Assembly: GCA_934133195.1 (NCBI GenBank)
Contig: CAKPAZ010000001.1
Span: forward strand, 1-64,000
DNA length: 64,000 nt
Direction of reading: 5' to 3'
From: an uncultured Bacilli bacterium
GTDB taxonomy: Bacteria; Bacillota_I; Bacilli_A; ML615J-28; CAG-313
A model generated the notes under the pieces. It searched no databases and was not told where the DNA came from. It worked only from the letters and a program-made list of their open reading frames with translations. Below, piece after piece: positions 45,817-55,220 of the stretch (position 1 is the stretch's first letter; each line of letters begins with the position of its first letter). The position numbers and the translations under genes are program-made.

Positions 45817-47093
45817 TGAATCTAGTTGAAATTTTAATTTCGGTAGCCATTATTGTCTTGATTGTCTTTTCAGCGTTCTTCTCATCTTGTGAAGTTGCTT
45901 ATTCAACCGTTTCAAAGTTTAAACTTAAGAACGAAGAAGAAAAAGGCAATAAAAAAGCTGTTAAAGCTTTAAAAGTTATTGATCACTATTCAGAAACTTT
46001 AACTACCGTATTAGTTGGTAACAATATAGTTAACATCTTAATCTCATCACTTGGTACTGTCCTTGCGATTAGAAAATTTGGTGAAGATAAAGGGCCTTTA
46101 ATTTCCACTATCTTCCTAACAATTCTTTTGTTAATCTTTGGGGAAATTTTGCCTAAGATACTTGGTAAAAGATTTAACTATAATTTATCTTTATTTTACA
46201 CCCCAATCTTTAATTTCTTTAAAATGTTATTCTTCCCAATCACTTGGGTTGTTAACAAAATCATTAATGCCTTATTTAAGCATAAAAAGGAAGAGGAACA
46301 ACTTCCGACCGCAACCGATGAAGAATTAATTACCATTGTTGATGAACTTGAAGAAGAAGGCGTTATCGATGAAGATGATGAAGAATTAATTAAATCAGCA
46401 ATTGACTTTTGTGATGTTACCGCTCATGAAATTATGATTCCACGTGTTGATGTTTTCGCAATCGACATTGAAGATTCTAAAGAAGACATCTTAAACAACG
46501 ATGAAATCTACAAATACTCAAGAGTTCCGGTTTATGATGGTTCAATTGATAATATTATTGGAATTCTTAATACAACTGATCTAATGAAGCTCCTACTTTC
46601 TAAAGAGGAAGTTGATCTTAAATCAATGTTAATGAAGCCAATCTTTGTATTTAAAACAAAGTCAATCTCTAGTATTCTAACTGAACTTAAGACTTCGCAT
46701 GTTCATCTTGCGATTGTAGTTGATGAGTTTGGGGGAACGATGGGTATTCTTACCATTGAAGATATCGTTGAAGAATTAATCGGGGATGTCTTTGATGAAC
46801 TCGATGAAGTTGAAGAAGATTATAAAGAATGTGAAGATGGTTCATACATCGTTGATGGTGATATGAATATCTATGATTTCTTTGAATTAATTGAATATGA
46901 TGACCGTGATTTTGAATCAGAGTACACGACTGTCGGTGGCTGGTGTACAGAAGTCTTAGAGAAATTCCCAGAAGTTGGTGATCACTTTGATTTCGCAAAC
47001 ATCACCGTTGAAGTAACGGAAGCTGACAAAATGAGAGTCGGTAAAGTTCATGTTACAGTCCATCCAAAAGAAGAGGATGAAGAAGATGAATAA
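45816..47093 (+). CDS. CNNM (DUF21)/CBS/CorC_HlyC membrane protein
   Basis: A 425-residue full-length family member: DUF21 (SAFFSSCEVAYSTVSKFKL; VGNNIVNILISSLGTV; FGEILPKILGKR), CBS pair (AHEIMIPRVDVFAID; SRVPVYDGSIDNIIGIL; DEFGGTMGILTIEDIVEELIG) and a C-terminal CorC_HlyC domain (YIVDGDMNIYDFFELI...YTTVGGWCTEVLEKFP). Probably a Mg2+/Co2+ transport or export component. The tandem short plus long paralogues may form a heteromer; that is inference. Confidence 0.88.
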   Translation: MNLVEILISVAIIVLIVFSAFFSSCEVAYSTVSKFKLKNEEEKGNKKAVKALKVIDHYSETLTTVLVGNNIVNILISSLGTVLAIRKFGEDKGPLISTIFLTILLLIFGEILPKILGKRFNYNLSLFYTPIFNFFKMLFFPITWVVNKIINALFKHKKEEEQLPTATDEELITIVDELEEEGVIDEDDEELIKSAIDFCDVTAHEIMIPRVDVFAIDIEDSKEDILNNDEIYKYSRVPVYDGSIDNIIGILNTTDLMKLLLSKEEVDLKSMLMKPIFVFKTKSISSILTELKTSHVHLAIVVDEFGGTMGILTIEDIVEELIGDVFDELDEVEEDYKECEDGSYIVDGDMNIYDFFELIEYDDRDFESEYTTVGGWCTEVLEKFPEVGDHFDFANITVEVTEADKMRVGKVHVTVHPKEEDEEDE

Positions 47094-47121
47094 AAGACAA
47101 GGGTTTAACCCTTGTCTTTTT
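47092..47121. terminator. Bidirectional terminator
   Basis: AAAGACAAGGG/CCCTTGTCTTT, TTTAA loop, flanked by A- and T-runs, between convergent genes. Confidence 0.85.
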
Positions 47122-47123
47122 GA

Positions 47124-47630
47124 CTATTTAAAAAGTGAAAAATCATCACAGTTAACAATCCTTGTTCCATAAACATTGGTTGATGGATTAACAAAGACGA
47201 TCTCACATTCATTGATGTACATAACAATCTTCTTACTCTTAGGAATTAAGACTACAACCTTTTGTTCATCATCCTTTGTTTCAAGTTTCATAAAGCAATC
47301 AATATTTTGATTTAAATACTTTGAATATGGATCAGATTTACCAGGATTGTTACCTCCACCATATTTGATTTCCCATGTTGTTTTATTGTTGATTTGAACT
47401 AAGGAATAACTTGGAAGTGAAACAAGCTTAATAAGAAATTTTCGCTTATCAATTTCAAGAATAAAATTATATGAAAAATGTTCTGCTTTATGGATTTTGT
47501 AAGAAATATTATTTTTTTCAAGTTCGTTTTTTAATGAATCTTCATATCCAGCTTTTTTAGTTATTGGAACAATAATACTAATGATAATGATTAATAAAAA
47601 TATAACGGCGATAATAATTAAGAATGGCAT
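47124..47630 (-). CDS. Membrane-anchored protein of unknown function
   Basis: 168 residues with one N-terminal transmembrane helix (FLIIIAVIFLLIIIISIIV, residues 3-21) and a ~145-residue soluble domain. The middle contains LIKLVSLPSYSLVQINNKTTWEIKYGGG and a positively charged loop, hinting at a beta-rich domain possibly related to anchored nuclease-like proteins, but no catalytic set can be confirmed. A single - strand gene among + strand genes, with GGAGA before the ATG and a shared terminator. Confidence 0.6.
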   Translation of the reverse strand: MPFLIIIAVIFLLIIIISIIVPITKKAGYEDSLKNELEKNNISYKIHKAEHFSYNFILEIDKRKFLIKLVSLPSYSLVQINNKTTWEIKYGGGNNPGKSDPYSKYLNQNIDCFMKLETKDDEQKVVVLIPKSKKIVMYINECEIVFVNPSTNVYGTRIVNCDDFSLFK

Positions 47631-47716
47631 AAATGTTCTCCTTTTTTATTATTCTATAATAATTTAAATTTATTTGCAAGAATTAAACTTTTGTTTAAAC
47701 TAATAAGCAAGGCTAT

Positions 47717-47724
47717 CATATAAT
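47717..47724 (+). promoter_or_regulatory. Sporulation-type -10 before an unknown gene
   Basis: CATATAAT, identical to the -10 of the gerM-like, yqfC and spoVIF promoters. The -35 is weak (TAAACTA at 47696-47702, 4 of 7 to sigma-E; AAC nearby for sigma-K). Confidence 0.4.
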
Positions 47725-47740
47725 GTAAATGGTGATAAGT

Positions 47741-48076
47741 ATGAAAATAGTTGTTGGTAGTATGGATTATCGTTTACAACAATTTATTAAAGCATCAACA
47801 TTTTCCGAAAAAATGTTATTAATCAATAAGATGTGTAATGTCAAAACTATCAAAGATGAATCAGACATTATTATTCCCTTTGGGATAATCATGAACAATG
47901 GTTTAATTTCTAATACTTTAGTTCATTTTGAAGAATTAATTATTACTTTAAATCCCAAGGTTGTTTATTATGGTAATCCTTTTAATACTCCATTTTTTGA
48001 AAAATTAAAAGATCGCTATGGATTTGAACTAAAATATATAAACATTAAAAACCTAAATCAAAAGTTCTTTTTCTAA
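47741..48076 (+). CDS. Uncharacterised small protein, possibly a DpaA/SpoVFA N-terminal-like domain
   Basis: 111 residues, no signal or membrane helix. It begins KIVVGSMDYRLQQFIKAS and continues DESDIIIPFGIIMNNGLI, FEELI and PKVVYYGNPFNTPFFEKL. That order (short beta strand with D-x-R, then an ILP-like strand followed by NNG, then a V-strand with GNP) resembles the N-terminal domain of dipicolinate synthase subunit A, without the C-terminal dehydrogenase domain. The similarity is weak and judged by eye. GGTGAT precedes ATG 47741. A CATATAAT -10 suggests mother-cell sporulation control. Confidence 0.5.
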   Translation: MKIVVGSMDYRLQQFIKASTFSEKMLLINKMCNVKTIKDESDIIIPFGIIMNNGLISNTLVHFEELIITLNPKVVYYGNPFNTPFFEKLKDRYGFELKYINIKNLNQKFFF

Positions 48077-48079
48077 CAA

Positions 48080-48108
48080 CTTGCAAAAAAAACAAATATT
48101 TAGTATAA
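48080..48108 (+). promoter_or_regulatory. Promoter of the 48.1-kb membrane protein gene
   Basis: TTGCAA (48080-48085), 17 bp, TATAAT (48103-48108). Confidence 0.75.
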
Positions 48109-48137
48109 TTTACGATAGAAAATAACGAGGTGATATT

Positions 48138-48446
48138 ATGGAATTTGGATTAAATGAAGTATTAGGAGTAATTATTTTAGTAATGAGTATTTTCCTTTTA
48201 GTCTCTGAGATTAGAACTAAAAAAGCAACTGATTTAGTAACAAACATTGTTATCGCAGCAATCCTTGTGGGAGTTTCTCTTTACAATTTAATTAAAATTG
48301 GCTTTACAAAAGATTCAATAATTATAACAGTGATATACATTATTGTTTCACTAATTAGTATTGCTTATATTATCCTATTTGTTTTACATTATCGTAAATT
48401 TAAAAATGAAAATAAACAAGAAAATAACGAATCAAACGAACAATAA
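48138..48446 (+). CDS. Small three-helix membrane protein of unknown function
   Basis: 102 residues with three hydrophobic segments (about residues 7-24, 35-52 and 60-84) and a hydrophilic, Asn/Glu/Lys-rich tail. No family is recognised. GAGGTGA precedes the ATG, and it has its own promoter, 45 bp upstream of lepA. It may be cotranscribed with lepA, since no terminator is seen between them. Confidence 0.65.
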   Translation: MEFGLNEVLGVIILVMSIFLLVSEIRTKKATDLVTNIVIAAILVGVSLYNLIKIGFTKDSIIITVIYIIVSLISIAYIILFVLHYRKFKNENKQENNESNEQ

Positions 48447-48490
48447 TTAACAATTAACCCAATAAAATTTGTAATTTTTAGGAGGCAGGT

Positions 48491-50317
48491 ATGGCAATAG
48501 ATTATGACTTACTGAAAGAACAACAAAAATATATCCGTAATTTTTCCATTATTGCGCATATCGACCATGGAAAAAGTACACTCGCAGATCGTATCTTAGA
48601 AAAAACAAAAACTGTTGAATTAAGAGAAATGAAAGACCAACTCCTTGATTCAATGGATTTAGAAAGAGAACGTGGCATTACCATTAAACTAAATGCTGTT
48701 GAATTAACCTATCATGCAAGAGATGGTCATGACTATTTATTTCATTTGATTGATACTCCAGGGCATGTCGACTTTACTTATGAAGTATCAAGATCCCTTG
48801 CATCATGTGAGGGGGCTGTCTTAGTTGTTGATGCTGCTCAAGGAATTGAAGCTCAAACGCTTGCTAACGTTTATCTTGCGATTGATAATGATCTAGAGAT
48901 AATTCCTTTAATCAATAAGATAGACTTACCTTCAGCTAATCCTGAAGAAGTTAAAAGAGAAATTGAAGATGTTATTGGTCTTGATGCCTCAAATGCGATT
49001 TTAGCAAGTGCTAAGGAAGGAATCGGAATAGAAGATTTACTTGAAAGAATTGTTACGGACATTCCTTGTCCAAAAGGAGATCCAACTAAACCTGTTCAAG
49101 CTTTAATCTTTGATTCATTTTATGATCCATATCGTGGGGTAATCCCTTCAGTTCGTGTCTTTGAAGGAACCATCAAAAAAGGTGATCACATTAAAATGAT
49201 GGCTACAGGGGCGGTCTATGAAGTCCTTGAAGTTGGAGTAAACACCCCAAAAGAAAAGAAGAAGGAATACTTGAGTGTTGGTGATGTAGGCTGGATTAGT
49301 GCTTCCATTAAAGATGTACAAGATGTCAGAGTCGGTGATACAATTACCATCGTTGAAAATGAAATTGATACCCCACTTCCTGGATATCGTCATCTTAACT
49401 CAATGGTCTTTTGTGGTTTATACCCGGTTGAAAGTAATCGTTATGATGATTTAAAAGATGCGCTTGAAAAACTAAAACTAAATGATGCGGCTTTAGTCTT
49501 TGAACCTGAAACTTCACAAGCCTTAGGATTTGGATTTAGAACTGGCTTTTTAGGACTCCTTCATATGGATGTTATTGAAGAAAGATTAGAAAGAGAATAT
49601 AAACTTGATTTAATCGCTACCGCTCCAAGTGTTGAGTATCATGTCCTTTTAACTAATGGTCAAACTATTATTATTGATAACCCTAGTGAACTTCCTGATT
49701 TTACTAAAATCAAATGTATTAAAGAACCATTTGTAAAAGCTACCATTATGGTATCAAAAGAATATGTCGGAAACGTTATGGAAATATGTCAAAACAAACG
49801 TGGTGTTTTTGTTGGTATGGACTATATTAACGAAACAAGAGTTGTATTAAAGTATGACCTACCATTAACAGAAATCGTTTATGATTTCTTTGATCGCTTA
49901 AAATCAACTACTAAAGGTTATGCTTCATTTGACTATGAACTATCTGACTATCGTGAATCTAACCTTGTAAAGATGGATATTCTTTTAAATGGAGAAAGAG
50001 TCGATGCCTTATCAGTAATTGTTCATCGTGATTTCGCCTATGCAAGAGGTCGAACTTTAGTTGAAAAACTTAGAAGATTAATCCCACGTGCACAGTTTGA
50101 AATTCCTGTACAAGCAGCGGTTAATGGTAAGATTATCGCAAGAGAAAACATTGCGGCATTACGTAAAGATGTTCTAGCAAAATGTTATGGTGGTGACATT
50201 TCTCGTAAGAAGAAACTTCTAGAAAAACAAAAAGAAGGTAAGAAACGAATGAAACAAGTAGGAAGTGTTGAGATTCCTCAAGAAGCCTTCTTAGCGGTTT
50301 TAAAACTTGATAATTAA
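48491..50317 (+). CDS. lepA: Elongation factor 4 (LepA)
   Basis: A 608-residue translational GTPase, close to the family's usual ~600. G domain: [55 protein letters not shown] and [11 protein letters not shown]. The LepA-specific C-terminal domain includes [23 protein letters not shown] and GKIIARENI...[20 protein letters not shown]. Acts on stalled or mistranslocated ribosomes. AGGAGG precedes the ATG. lepA-hemW adjacency is typical of Bacilli; hrcA and the dnaK operon do not follow. Confidence 0.97.
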   Translation: MAIDYDLLKEQQKYIRNFSIIAHIDHGKSTLADRILEKTKTVELREMKDQLLDSMDLERERGITIKLNAVELTYHARDGHDYLFHLIDTPGHVDFTYEVSRSLASCEGAVLVVDAAQGIEAQTLANVYLAIDNDLEIIPLINKIDLPSANPEEVKREIEDVIGLDASNAILASAKEGIGIEDLLERIVTDIPCPKGDPTKPVQALIFDSFYDPYRGVIPSVRVFEGTIKKGDHIKMMATGAVYEVLEVGVNTPKEKKKEYLSVGDVGWISASIKDVQDVRVGDTITIVENEIDTPLPGYRHLNSMVFCGLYPVESNRYDDLKDALEKLKLNDAALVFEPETSQALGFGFRTGFLGLLHMDVIEERLEREYKLDLIATAPSVEYHVLLTNGQTIIIDNPSELPDFTKIKCIKEPFVKATIMVSKEYVGNVMEICQNKRGVFVGMDYINETRVVLKYDLPLTEIVYDFFDRLKSTTKGYASFDYELSDYRESNLVKMDILLNGERVDALSVIVHRDFAYARGRTLVEKLRRLIPRAQFEIPVQAAVNGKIIARENIAALRKDVLAKCYGGDISRKKKLLEKQKEGKKRMKQVGSVEIPQEAFLAVLKLDN

Positions 50318-50350
50318 TCAAATCTTTATTTTAAGATTTGATTTTTTTTA
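50316..50350 (+). terminator. Terminator after lepA
   Basis: AATCAAATCTT/AAGATTTGATT, short loop, T8. Confidence 0.85.
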
Positions 50351-50382
50351 TTGTTTAGTATATAATAAGGTTTGGTGATTAT

Positions 50383-51507
50383 ATGTTTGGATTATATTTA
50401 CATATTCCATTTTGTAAAAACATCTGTAAATATTGTGATTTTTATAAAATGGTTGTCTCAAGATCATTACAAGAAAAAACAATTGATTACATCATTAAAG
50501 AGATAAAACTAAGAAAGATATCTCAATATCAAATTGATACTATCTACATTGGGGGAGGCTCTCCTAGTAGTTTAGATGATGATTTATTTGAGAAACTTTT
50601 ATTCAACCTCTCACAAGTCACTAATTTTGATGATTTAAAAGAGTTTACCATTGAATTTAATCCAAATGACATAACAACTGAAAAAGTAAAAATATTACAA
50701 AAATATAAAGTCACAAGAGTAAGTATTGGAATTCAATCCTTTAATAAAAAATTACTAGAAACTCTCGGAAGAATTCCTTTTGTAAGTTTTGAAGAATTGC
50801 AAGAAAAAATCAAACTTTTAAATACTTATAATATCACTAACATTAATGCTGATTTAATCTATGCCATCCCTGGTGAAACCTTAGATGAATTAACTGATGA
50901 TGTTGAAAAAATGATGATGTTACCAATTACACATCTTTCTTGTTATTCATTGATTCTTGAGGAACGTTCAATTCTTTATTATGAGTATACCCATAACAAA
51001 ATCAAACTTGTTGATGAAACTCTTGATGAAGCAATGTACAAAAAAATTAATGAAATCTTAAAAAGAAATAATTTCATTCATTATGAAACTAGTAATTATT
51101 CAAAATCAGGTTTTAACTCCCTTCATAACTTAATCTACTGGCATCGTGATGACTATTTAGGAATTGGACCTGGAGCATCATCAACAATTGGTAATCATCG
51201 TTTTACTAATACTCATAACTTAAATGAATATTTTTTAGGAATTGATAATAAAAATATCAAATACGCTGAAGATATTATTGATTCTAAAAAAGATCAACAA
51301 GAGTTAATGGTAATGATGAATTTAAGATTAAGTGAAGGAATTAATAAAAAAACCTATTTTGAAAGATTTAATGAAGATGTCAAAGAAACCTTTCCAACTA
51401 TTTTAGAATTATTAAAGGAAGGTTTACTTGAAGAAACATCTGATAGTATTAAAATTCCTCTTAAGTATTTTTATATTTCAAACTACATAATTGTGAAAAT
51501 AATTTAA
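50383..51507 (+). CDS. hemW: Radical SAM heme chaperone HemW
   Basis: A 374-residue HemN-like protein. The radical-SAM CxxxCxxC motif is FCKNICKYCDFYK, preceded by LYLHIPFC. IGGGSPS, the SIGIQSFNKKLLETLGR block and HNLIYWHRDDYLGIGPGASS (HNxxYW) are family features. HemW is a heme chaperone, not a coproporphyrinogen dehydrogenase; no other heme gene is in the window. GGTGAT precedes the ATG. It is followed by xerD after 21 nt. Confidence 0.92.
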   Translation: MFGLYLHIPFCKNICKYCDFYKMVVSRSLQEKTIDYIIKEIKLRKISQYQIDTIYIGGGSPSSLDDDLFEKLLFNLSQVTNFDDLKEFTIEFNPNDITTEKVKILQKYKVTRVSIGIQSFNKKLLETLGRIPFVSFEELQEKIKLLNTYNITNINADLIYAIPGETLDELTDDVEKMMMLPITHLSCYSLILEERSILYYEYTHNKIKLVDETLDEAMYKKINEILKRNNFIHYETSNYSKSGFNSLHNLIYWHRDDYLGIGPGASSTIGNHRFTNTHNLNEYFLGIDNKNIKYAEDIIDSKKDQQELMVMMNLRLSEGINKKTYFERFNEDVKETFPTILELLKEGLLEETSDSIKIPLKYFYISNYIIVKII

Positions 51508-51528
51508 CGATTGAAAGGAGAAGATGGT

Positions 51529-52434
51529 ATGGAAGAAATCGTTGTTGAGTTTACGGCGTATCTTGCGAGTGAAAAGATGAAAAGTAATAATACGATTGAA
51601 TCGTATAAGAGTGATATCTTAAACTATCTTTACTTTTTAGAAAATGTTAAATACATTAAAGATTTAAAAACTGTTAAAACCGAAACCATCTTAGAATATT
51701 TAAGCTATCTTAAAAAACTTGGTTATTCTGCAAGGTCAGAATCAAGAGCTTTAAGTGCTTTAAAATCTTTTTATAAATTTCTTTGTTTAGAAAACTACAT
51801 TGAGACTAATCCGGTTATTACTATCAGTGCTCCAAAACTTGATAAAAAATTACCAGTCGTATTATCGGTTGATGAAGTAATGAGTCTTTTAAATATTTTA
51901 AATGATGACACACCATATAACGCAAGAAATCATGCCATGATTGAAGTAATGTATGGAACGGGACTTAGAGTATCGGAACTTGTTAATCTAAAACTTAGTG
52001 AACTTCATTTAACCGATAAAATGATTTCTACTGTCGGTAAAGGTAGTAAAGAAAGATTAGTTCCGATTAATGACTATGCATCGGTAGTTTTAAGAAATTA
52101 CATTATTAACTTTAGACCCCAACTTTTAAAAAAAGGTAAAGATCCTAGTTATGTTTTTTTAAATAATCTTGGTGAACCTTTATCAAGACAAAGTTTTTTC
52201 TTGATTTTAAAAAGACTTGCTAAAGAAGCAGGGATTGAAAAAGAAATTTCTCCACATACCCTTCGTCATTCTTTCGCAACCCATCTTTTAGAAGCTGGTA
52301 CTGACCTTCGTTACATTCAAGAAATGCTTGGGCATGAAGATATTTCTACCACCCAAATTTATACCCATTTAAGTAAACAAAAAATAAAGGATGTCTATTC
52401 AAAAGCACATCCGAGAGGAGATAATCATGAATAA
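51529..52434 (+). CDS. xerD: Tyrosine recombinase XerD
   Basis: A 301-residue site-specific recombinase that resolves chromosome dimers at dif. Catalytic residues are R147 (GTGLRVSEL), K171 (GKGSKER), H243/R246 (SPHTLRHSFATHLL), H269 (LGHEDIS) and Y278 (QIYTH). The N-terminal SAM-like core-binding domain is present. ATG 51529 is 8 nt after AAAGGAG. It overlaps deoB by 8 nt, as in Bacillus (xerD-drm). It lies under 3 kb from the putative dif at 55221-55248, unusually close. A XerC partner is not in this window. Confidence 0.92.
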   Translation: MEEIVVEFTAYLASEKMKSNNTIESYKSDILNYLYFLENVKYIKDLKTVKTETILEYLSYLKKLGYSARSESRALSALKSFYKFLCLENYIETNPVITISAPKLDKKLPVVLSVDEVMSLLNILNDDTPYNARNHAMIEVMYGTGLRVSELVNLKLSELHLTDKMISTVGKGSKERLVPINDYASVVLRNYIINFRPQLLKKGKDPSYVFLNNLGEPLSRQSFFLILKRLAKEAGIEKEISPHTLRHSFATHLLEAGTDLRYIQEMLGHEDISTTQIYTHLSKQKIKDVYSKAHPRGDNHE

Positions 52435-53614
52435 ATTTAAACGTATATTTGTTATTGTTGCTGACTCCCTTGGAGTTGGTGAAGCTGATGATGCTAAACT
52501 TTATAATGACCTTGGAGCGAATACTTTTGGTCATATCGCTGAAGGAATGCCAACTTTCAACATTCCGACATTAACTAAACTTGGTATTGGTAATATTTGT
52601 AAAAATACTAAAGTTTTACCTGTTGAACATCCAATGAGTGTTTGTACAAGAATGAAAGAAATTAGTAAAGGAAAAGATACTTTAACTGGTCACTTTGAAA
52701 TCATGGGTTTAAAAGTTACTAAACCTTTTCCATCATTCACGGATACTGGATTCCCAGAAGAACTAATTAAAATGTTAGAAGACTTTAGTGGTAGAAAAGT
52801 CATTGGTAATGTAGCCGCAAGCGGTACAGAAATCATGAAAGACCTTGGCGAAGAACAAATGAAAACTGGAGCATTAATCGTTTATACATCCGCTGACTCT
52901 GTCCTTCAAATTGCTGCGAATGAAGAAATCATTCCCCTTGAAGAACTTTATAACGTTTGTGCATATGCCAGAAAGATTACTATTGAAAACCCTGAATGGC
53001 AAGTAGGTCGTATTATCGCAAGACCATTTGTTGGTCATTCTCGTGAAACTTTTACAAGAACTACTAATCGTCATGACTACGCTATCAAACCTTTTGCGAA
53101 GACAACCTTAAACTTCTTACAAGACAAAGGTTATGATGTTATTTCAGTTGGTAAGATTTATGACATTTTTGATGGCTATGGAATTGATGAATCCCATCGT
53201 ACTAAATCAAATCATGATGGTATGGAACAAACAATTAGTCTTTTAGATAAAGATTTTACAGGACTTTGCTTTGTTAACCTTGTTGATTTTGATGCTTTAT
53301 ATGGACATCGTCGTAATCTTCCAGGATACCATCAAGCCATTGAAGAATTTGACCAAGATTTAACAACATTTATTAGTAAAATGAATGATGATGACTTATT
53401 AATGGTGGTTGCAGACCATGGAAATGATCCAATTCATCATGGTACTGACCATACAAGAGAAGATGTTCCGCTTCTTGTATATCATAAAAATATTAAAGGT
53501 AAACGCCTTAGTGATTTAGTTTCTTTCGCATGTGTCGGAAAAACAATCTGTGAAAACTTTGGAACCGAATCACCTACTATTGGTACTTCAATCTTAAAGG
53601 AGATTACGGAATGA
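52427..53614 (+). CDS. deoB: Phosphopentomutase
   Basis: A 395-residue enzyme of the alkaline phosphatase superfamily interconverting (deoxy)ribose-1- and -5-phosphate, completing nucleoside salvage with the importer at 5-10 kb. Metal and active-site motifs: VIVADSLGVGEADDA, GKDTLTGHFEIMGL, LVDFDALYGHRRN and VVADHGNDPIHHGTDHTREDVPLL. ATG 52427 follows GAGAGGAG; longer starts lie inside xerD without one. Its stop overlaps the hydrolase start by 4 nt (ATGA). Confidence 0.96.
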   Translation: MNKFKRIFVIVADSLGVGEADDAKLYNDLGANTFGHIAEGMPTFNIPTLTKLGIGNICKNTKVLPVEHPMSVCTRMKEISKGKDTLTGHFEIMGLKVTKPFPSFTDTGFPEELIKMLEDFSGRKVIGNVAASGTEIMKDLGEEQMKTGALIVYTSADSVLQIAANEEIIPLEELYNVCAYARKITIENPEWQVGRIIARPFVGHSRETFTRTTNRHDYAIKPFAKTTLNFLQDKGYDVISVGKIYDIFDGYGIDESHRTKSNHDGMEQTISLLDKDFTGLCFVNLVDFDALYGHRRNLPGYHQAIEEFDQDLTTFISKMNDDDLLMVVADHGNDPIHHGTDHTREDVPLLVYHKNIKGKRLSDLVSFACVGKTICENFGTESPTIGTSILKEITE

Positions 53615-54525
53615 GAGAACAAAGAATATTCAAATTTGATAACAAAACCAACATTGTTTCCTATATCTGGAAAGAAGAAGGCATGAAAGTAAGAGGATGC
53701 TTGGAAATCTTCCATGGTATGGCGGAAAATATCTTAAGATTTGATGAAATGGCAAACTATTTTGTTAAAGAAGGTTTTATTGTAATTGGCCATGACCACT
53801 ACGCTCATGGTGATTCCGCTGAATCAATTGAAAAAATCGGTGAATGTACCGACTATGACTTTATGGATGCGGTCGTTAAAGCGATGAAACTTGTTCGTGA
53901 TGAGTATGATGAATACTTTCAAAACACTAAACGCTGTCTATTTGCTCATTCCATGGGATCAATGGCAGCTCAAAGATACATCCAAAAATACCCTAATGAC
54001 TTTGACTATGTCGTATTAAGTGGTACTGACATCGGGGGTGGAAAGTATAAATTTGGAAAACCCCTTTTAAAACTCTTCACCAAAGAAGGTAAAATCAAAT
54101 ACTCTAACTTTGTCTTAAACATGTCAACTACTGGCTTCAACAAAAAATTCAAGAAAGATCATCCTAAGTATGGTTGGCTTAGCCGCAATCCCGAAAATAT
54201 CAAAGCCTTTGAAGAAAGTCCATACTGTGGTAAAGACTTCCCAACTAACTATTTCTACTCAATGGCTAAAATGATGTGTGAAAATGTCAAACCTGAGAAT
54301 TTGAAACGCATAAACCCTAAAGTTAAAATTTTCATCTATTCAGGAAAAGAAGACCCTGTTAGTAATTATGGAAAGTCAATCTTAAAATTAGAAAAGCTTT
54401 ATAAAAAGTATGGATTAAATGTTACCTCTAAAGTCATTCCTAATGCCAGACATGAGGTTCATAATGAAAATGATGAAATTAAACAAGAATTATTTAAAAC
54501 AATTCTAGATTTTTATACAAAATAA
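53611..54525 (+). CDS. Alpha/beta hydrolase, lysophospholipase/monoglyceride lipase-like
   Basis: A 304-residue serine hydrolase. FHGMAENILRFDEMANYF (oxyanion-hole HG and catalytic framework), GHDHYAHGDSA and nucleophile elbow AHSMGSMAA (GxSxG variant AHSMG, Ser near residue 112) match the monoglyceride lipase/PldB-like group. The late YSGKEDPVSNYG and NARHEVHNE supply Asp and His. Probably hydrolyses a lysolipid or monoacylglycerol. Last + strand gene before the terminus. Confidence 0.88.
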   Translation: MREQRIFKFDNKTNIVSYIWKEEGMKVRGCLEIFHGMAENILRFDEMANYFVKEGFIVIGHDHYAHGDSAESIEKIGECTDYDFMDAVVKAMKLVRDEYDEYFQNTKRCLFAHSMGSMAAQRYIQKYPNDFDYVVLSGTDIGGGKYKFGKPLLKLFTKEGKIKYSNFVLNMSTTGFNKKFKKDHPKYGWLSRNPENIKAFEESPYCGKDFPTNYFYSMAKMMCENVKPENLKRINPKVKIFIYSGKEDPVSNYGKSILKLEKLYKKYGLNVTSKVIPNARHEVHNENDEIKQELFKTILDFYTK

Positions 54526-54540
54526 CTAAAAAATATAACT

Positions 54541-54568
54541 GTCAAGCCCTAAAAAGCTTGACTTTTTT
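54541..54568 (+). terminator. Terminator after the hydrolase gene
   Basis: GTCAAGC/GCTTGAC, 8-nt loop, T6. Confidence 0.85.
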
Positions 54569-54640
54569 CATTTATAAAACATTATTATTTTAAAAAATAA
54601 AGCCAAAAAAGGCCATATTTTCGCATTTTTATTATTAAAC

Positions 54641-54820
54641 TGAATAAATACTAATAACTACATTCAAATCAAAAATACCCTTATTTTTAGGCTCAAACAC
54701 ATGAAATGAATATTAATATAATAAATATTTTATAAATTAAAGCTCATATAAGCATTAAATCTAAAAGATCACAAATGAAATGAATAAATACTAATAAATG
54801 AATATAAATCAAAAATACCC
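54641..54820 (+). repeat. Two 40-bp direct repeats 140 bp apart
   Basis: Copies at 54641-54680 and 54781-54820 both begin TGAATAAATACTAATAA and end AAATCAAAAATACCC, matching at 35 of 40 positions. A further ATGAAATGAATA pair lies at 54701-54712 and 54775-54786. No function is evident. Confidence 0.8.
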
Positions 54821-54827
54821 CCTAAAA

Positions 54828-54848
54828 TGCCCTTCCTAGAAAAGATGA
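54828..54848 (+). repeat. Polar repeat, copy E (weak)
   Basis: CCCTTCCTAGAAAAGATGA, about 13 of 21 positions matching copy A; on the + strand left of dif, so oriented toward dif. Confidence 0.35.
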
Positions 54849-55017
54849 AATAAAGAAAGCAAGATAAATCACCATCCACCTTTTATAAGAAGGCTATAAA
54901 AATACCTGATTTGAATAAAAAACAGAAAATAACAGTCAATTGGTTAATCACTACTAAACAAATAAGAAAATGAAAAACAAATGATTATAAAAAAAACAGA
55001 CAAAGGGATATAAAAAT

Positions 55018-55038
55018 AACCCTTCTCAGAACGGATGA
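55018..55038 (+). repeat. Polar repeat, copy D
   Basis: AACCCTTCTCAGAACGGATGA on the + strand left of dif, matching the - strand copy C at 17 of 21 positions; oriented toward dif. Confidence 0.6.
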
Positions 55039-55090
55039 AAAATAAAAAGCTGATTAATTATCAATTCAAATTATGCTTTATTTATAAACG

Positions 55091-55171
55091 ATATCCACAA
55101 TGGTAATTATTTTATCAACAATCATATTATAGTTATCAACCTATAGAAATGTGGATATCAACTTATTCACA
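55091..55171. promoter_or_regulatory. DnaA-box-like cluster near dif
   Basis: Boxes: ATATCCACA (55091), TTATCAACA (55112), TTATCAACC (55133), TGTGGATAT on the reverse strand (55150-55158) and a perfect TTATTCACA (55163-55171). The first three start exactly 21 bp apart. GATATCCACA (55090-55099) and TGTGGATATC (55150-55159) form a perfect 10-bp inverted repeat. A further perfect TTATTCACA lies at 55444-55452. Confidence 0.65.
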
Positions 55172-55220
55172 ATTGATAAATAATTGTTAATTTATCTTGA
55201 TTTTACTTTGCTTTTTTATT

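Noticed and set aside
55080..55200. Replication origin (oriC) on the basis of the DnaA-box cluster
   Set aside because: No dnaA, dnaN or rpmH nearby, a dif-like site is 50 bp away, and genes converge on the region instead of diverging.
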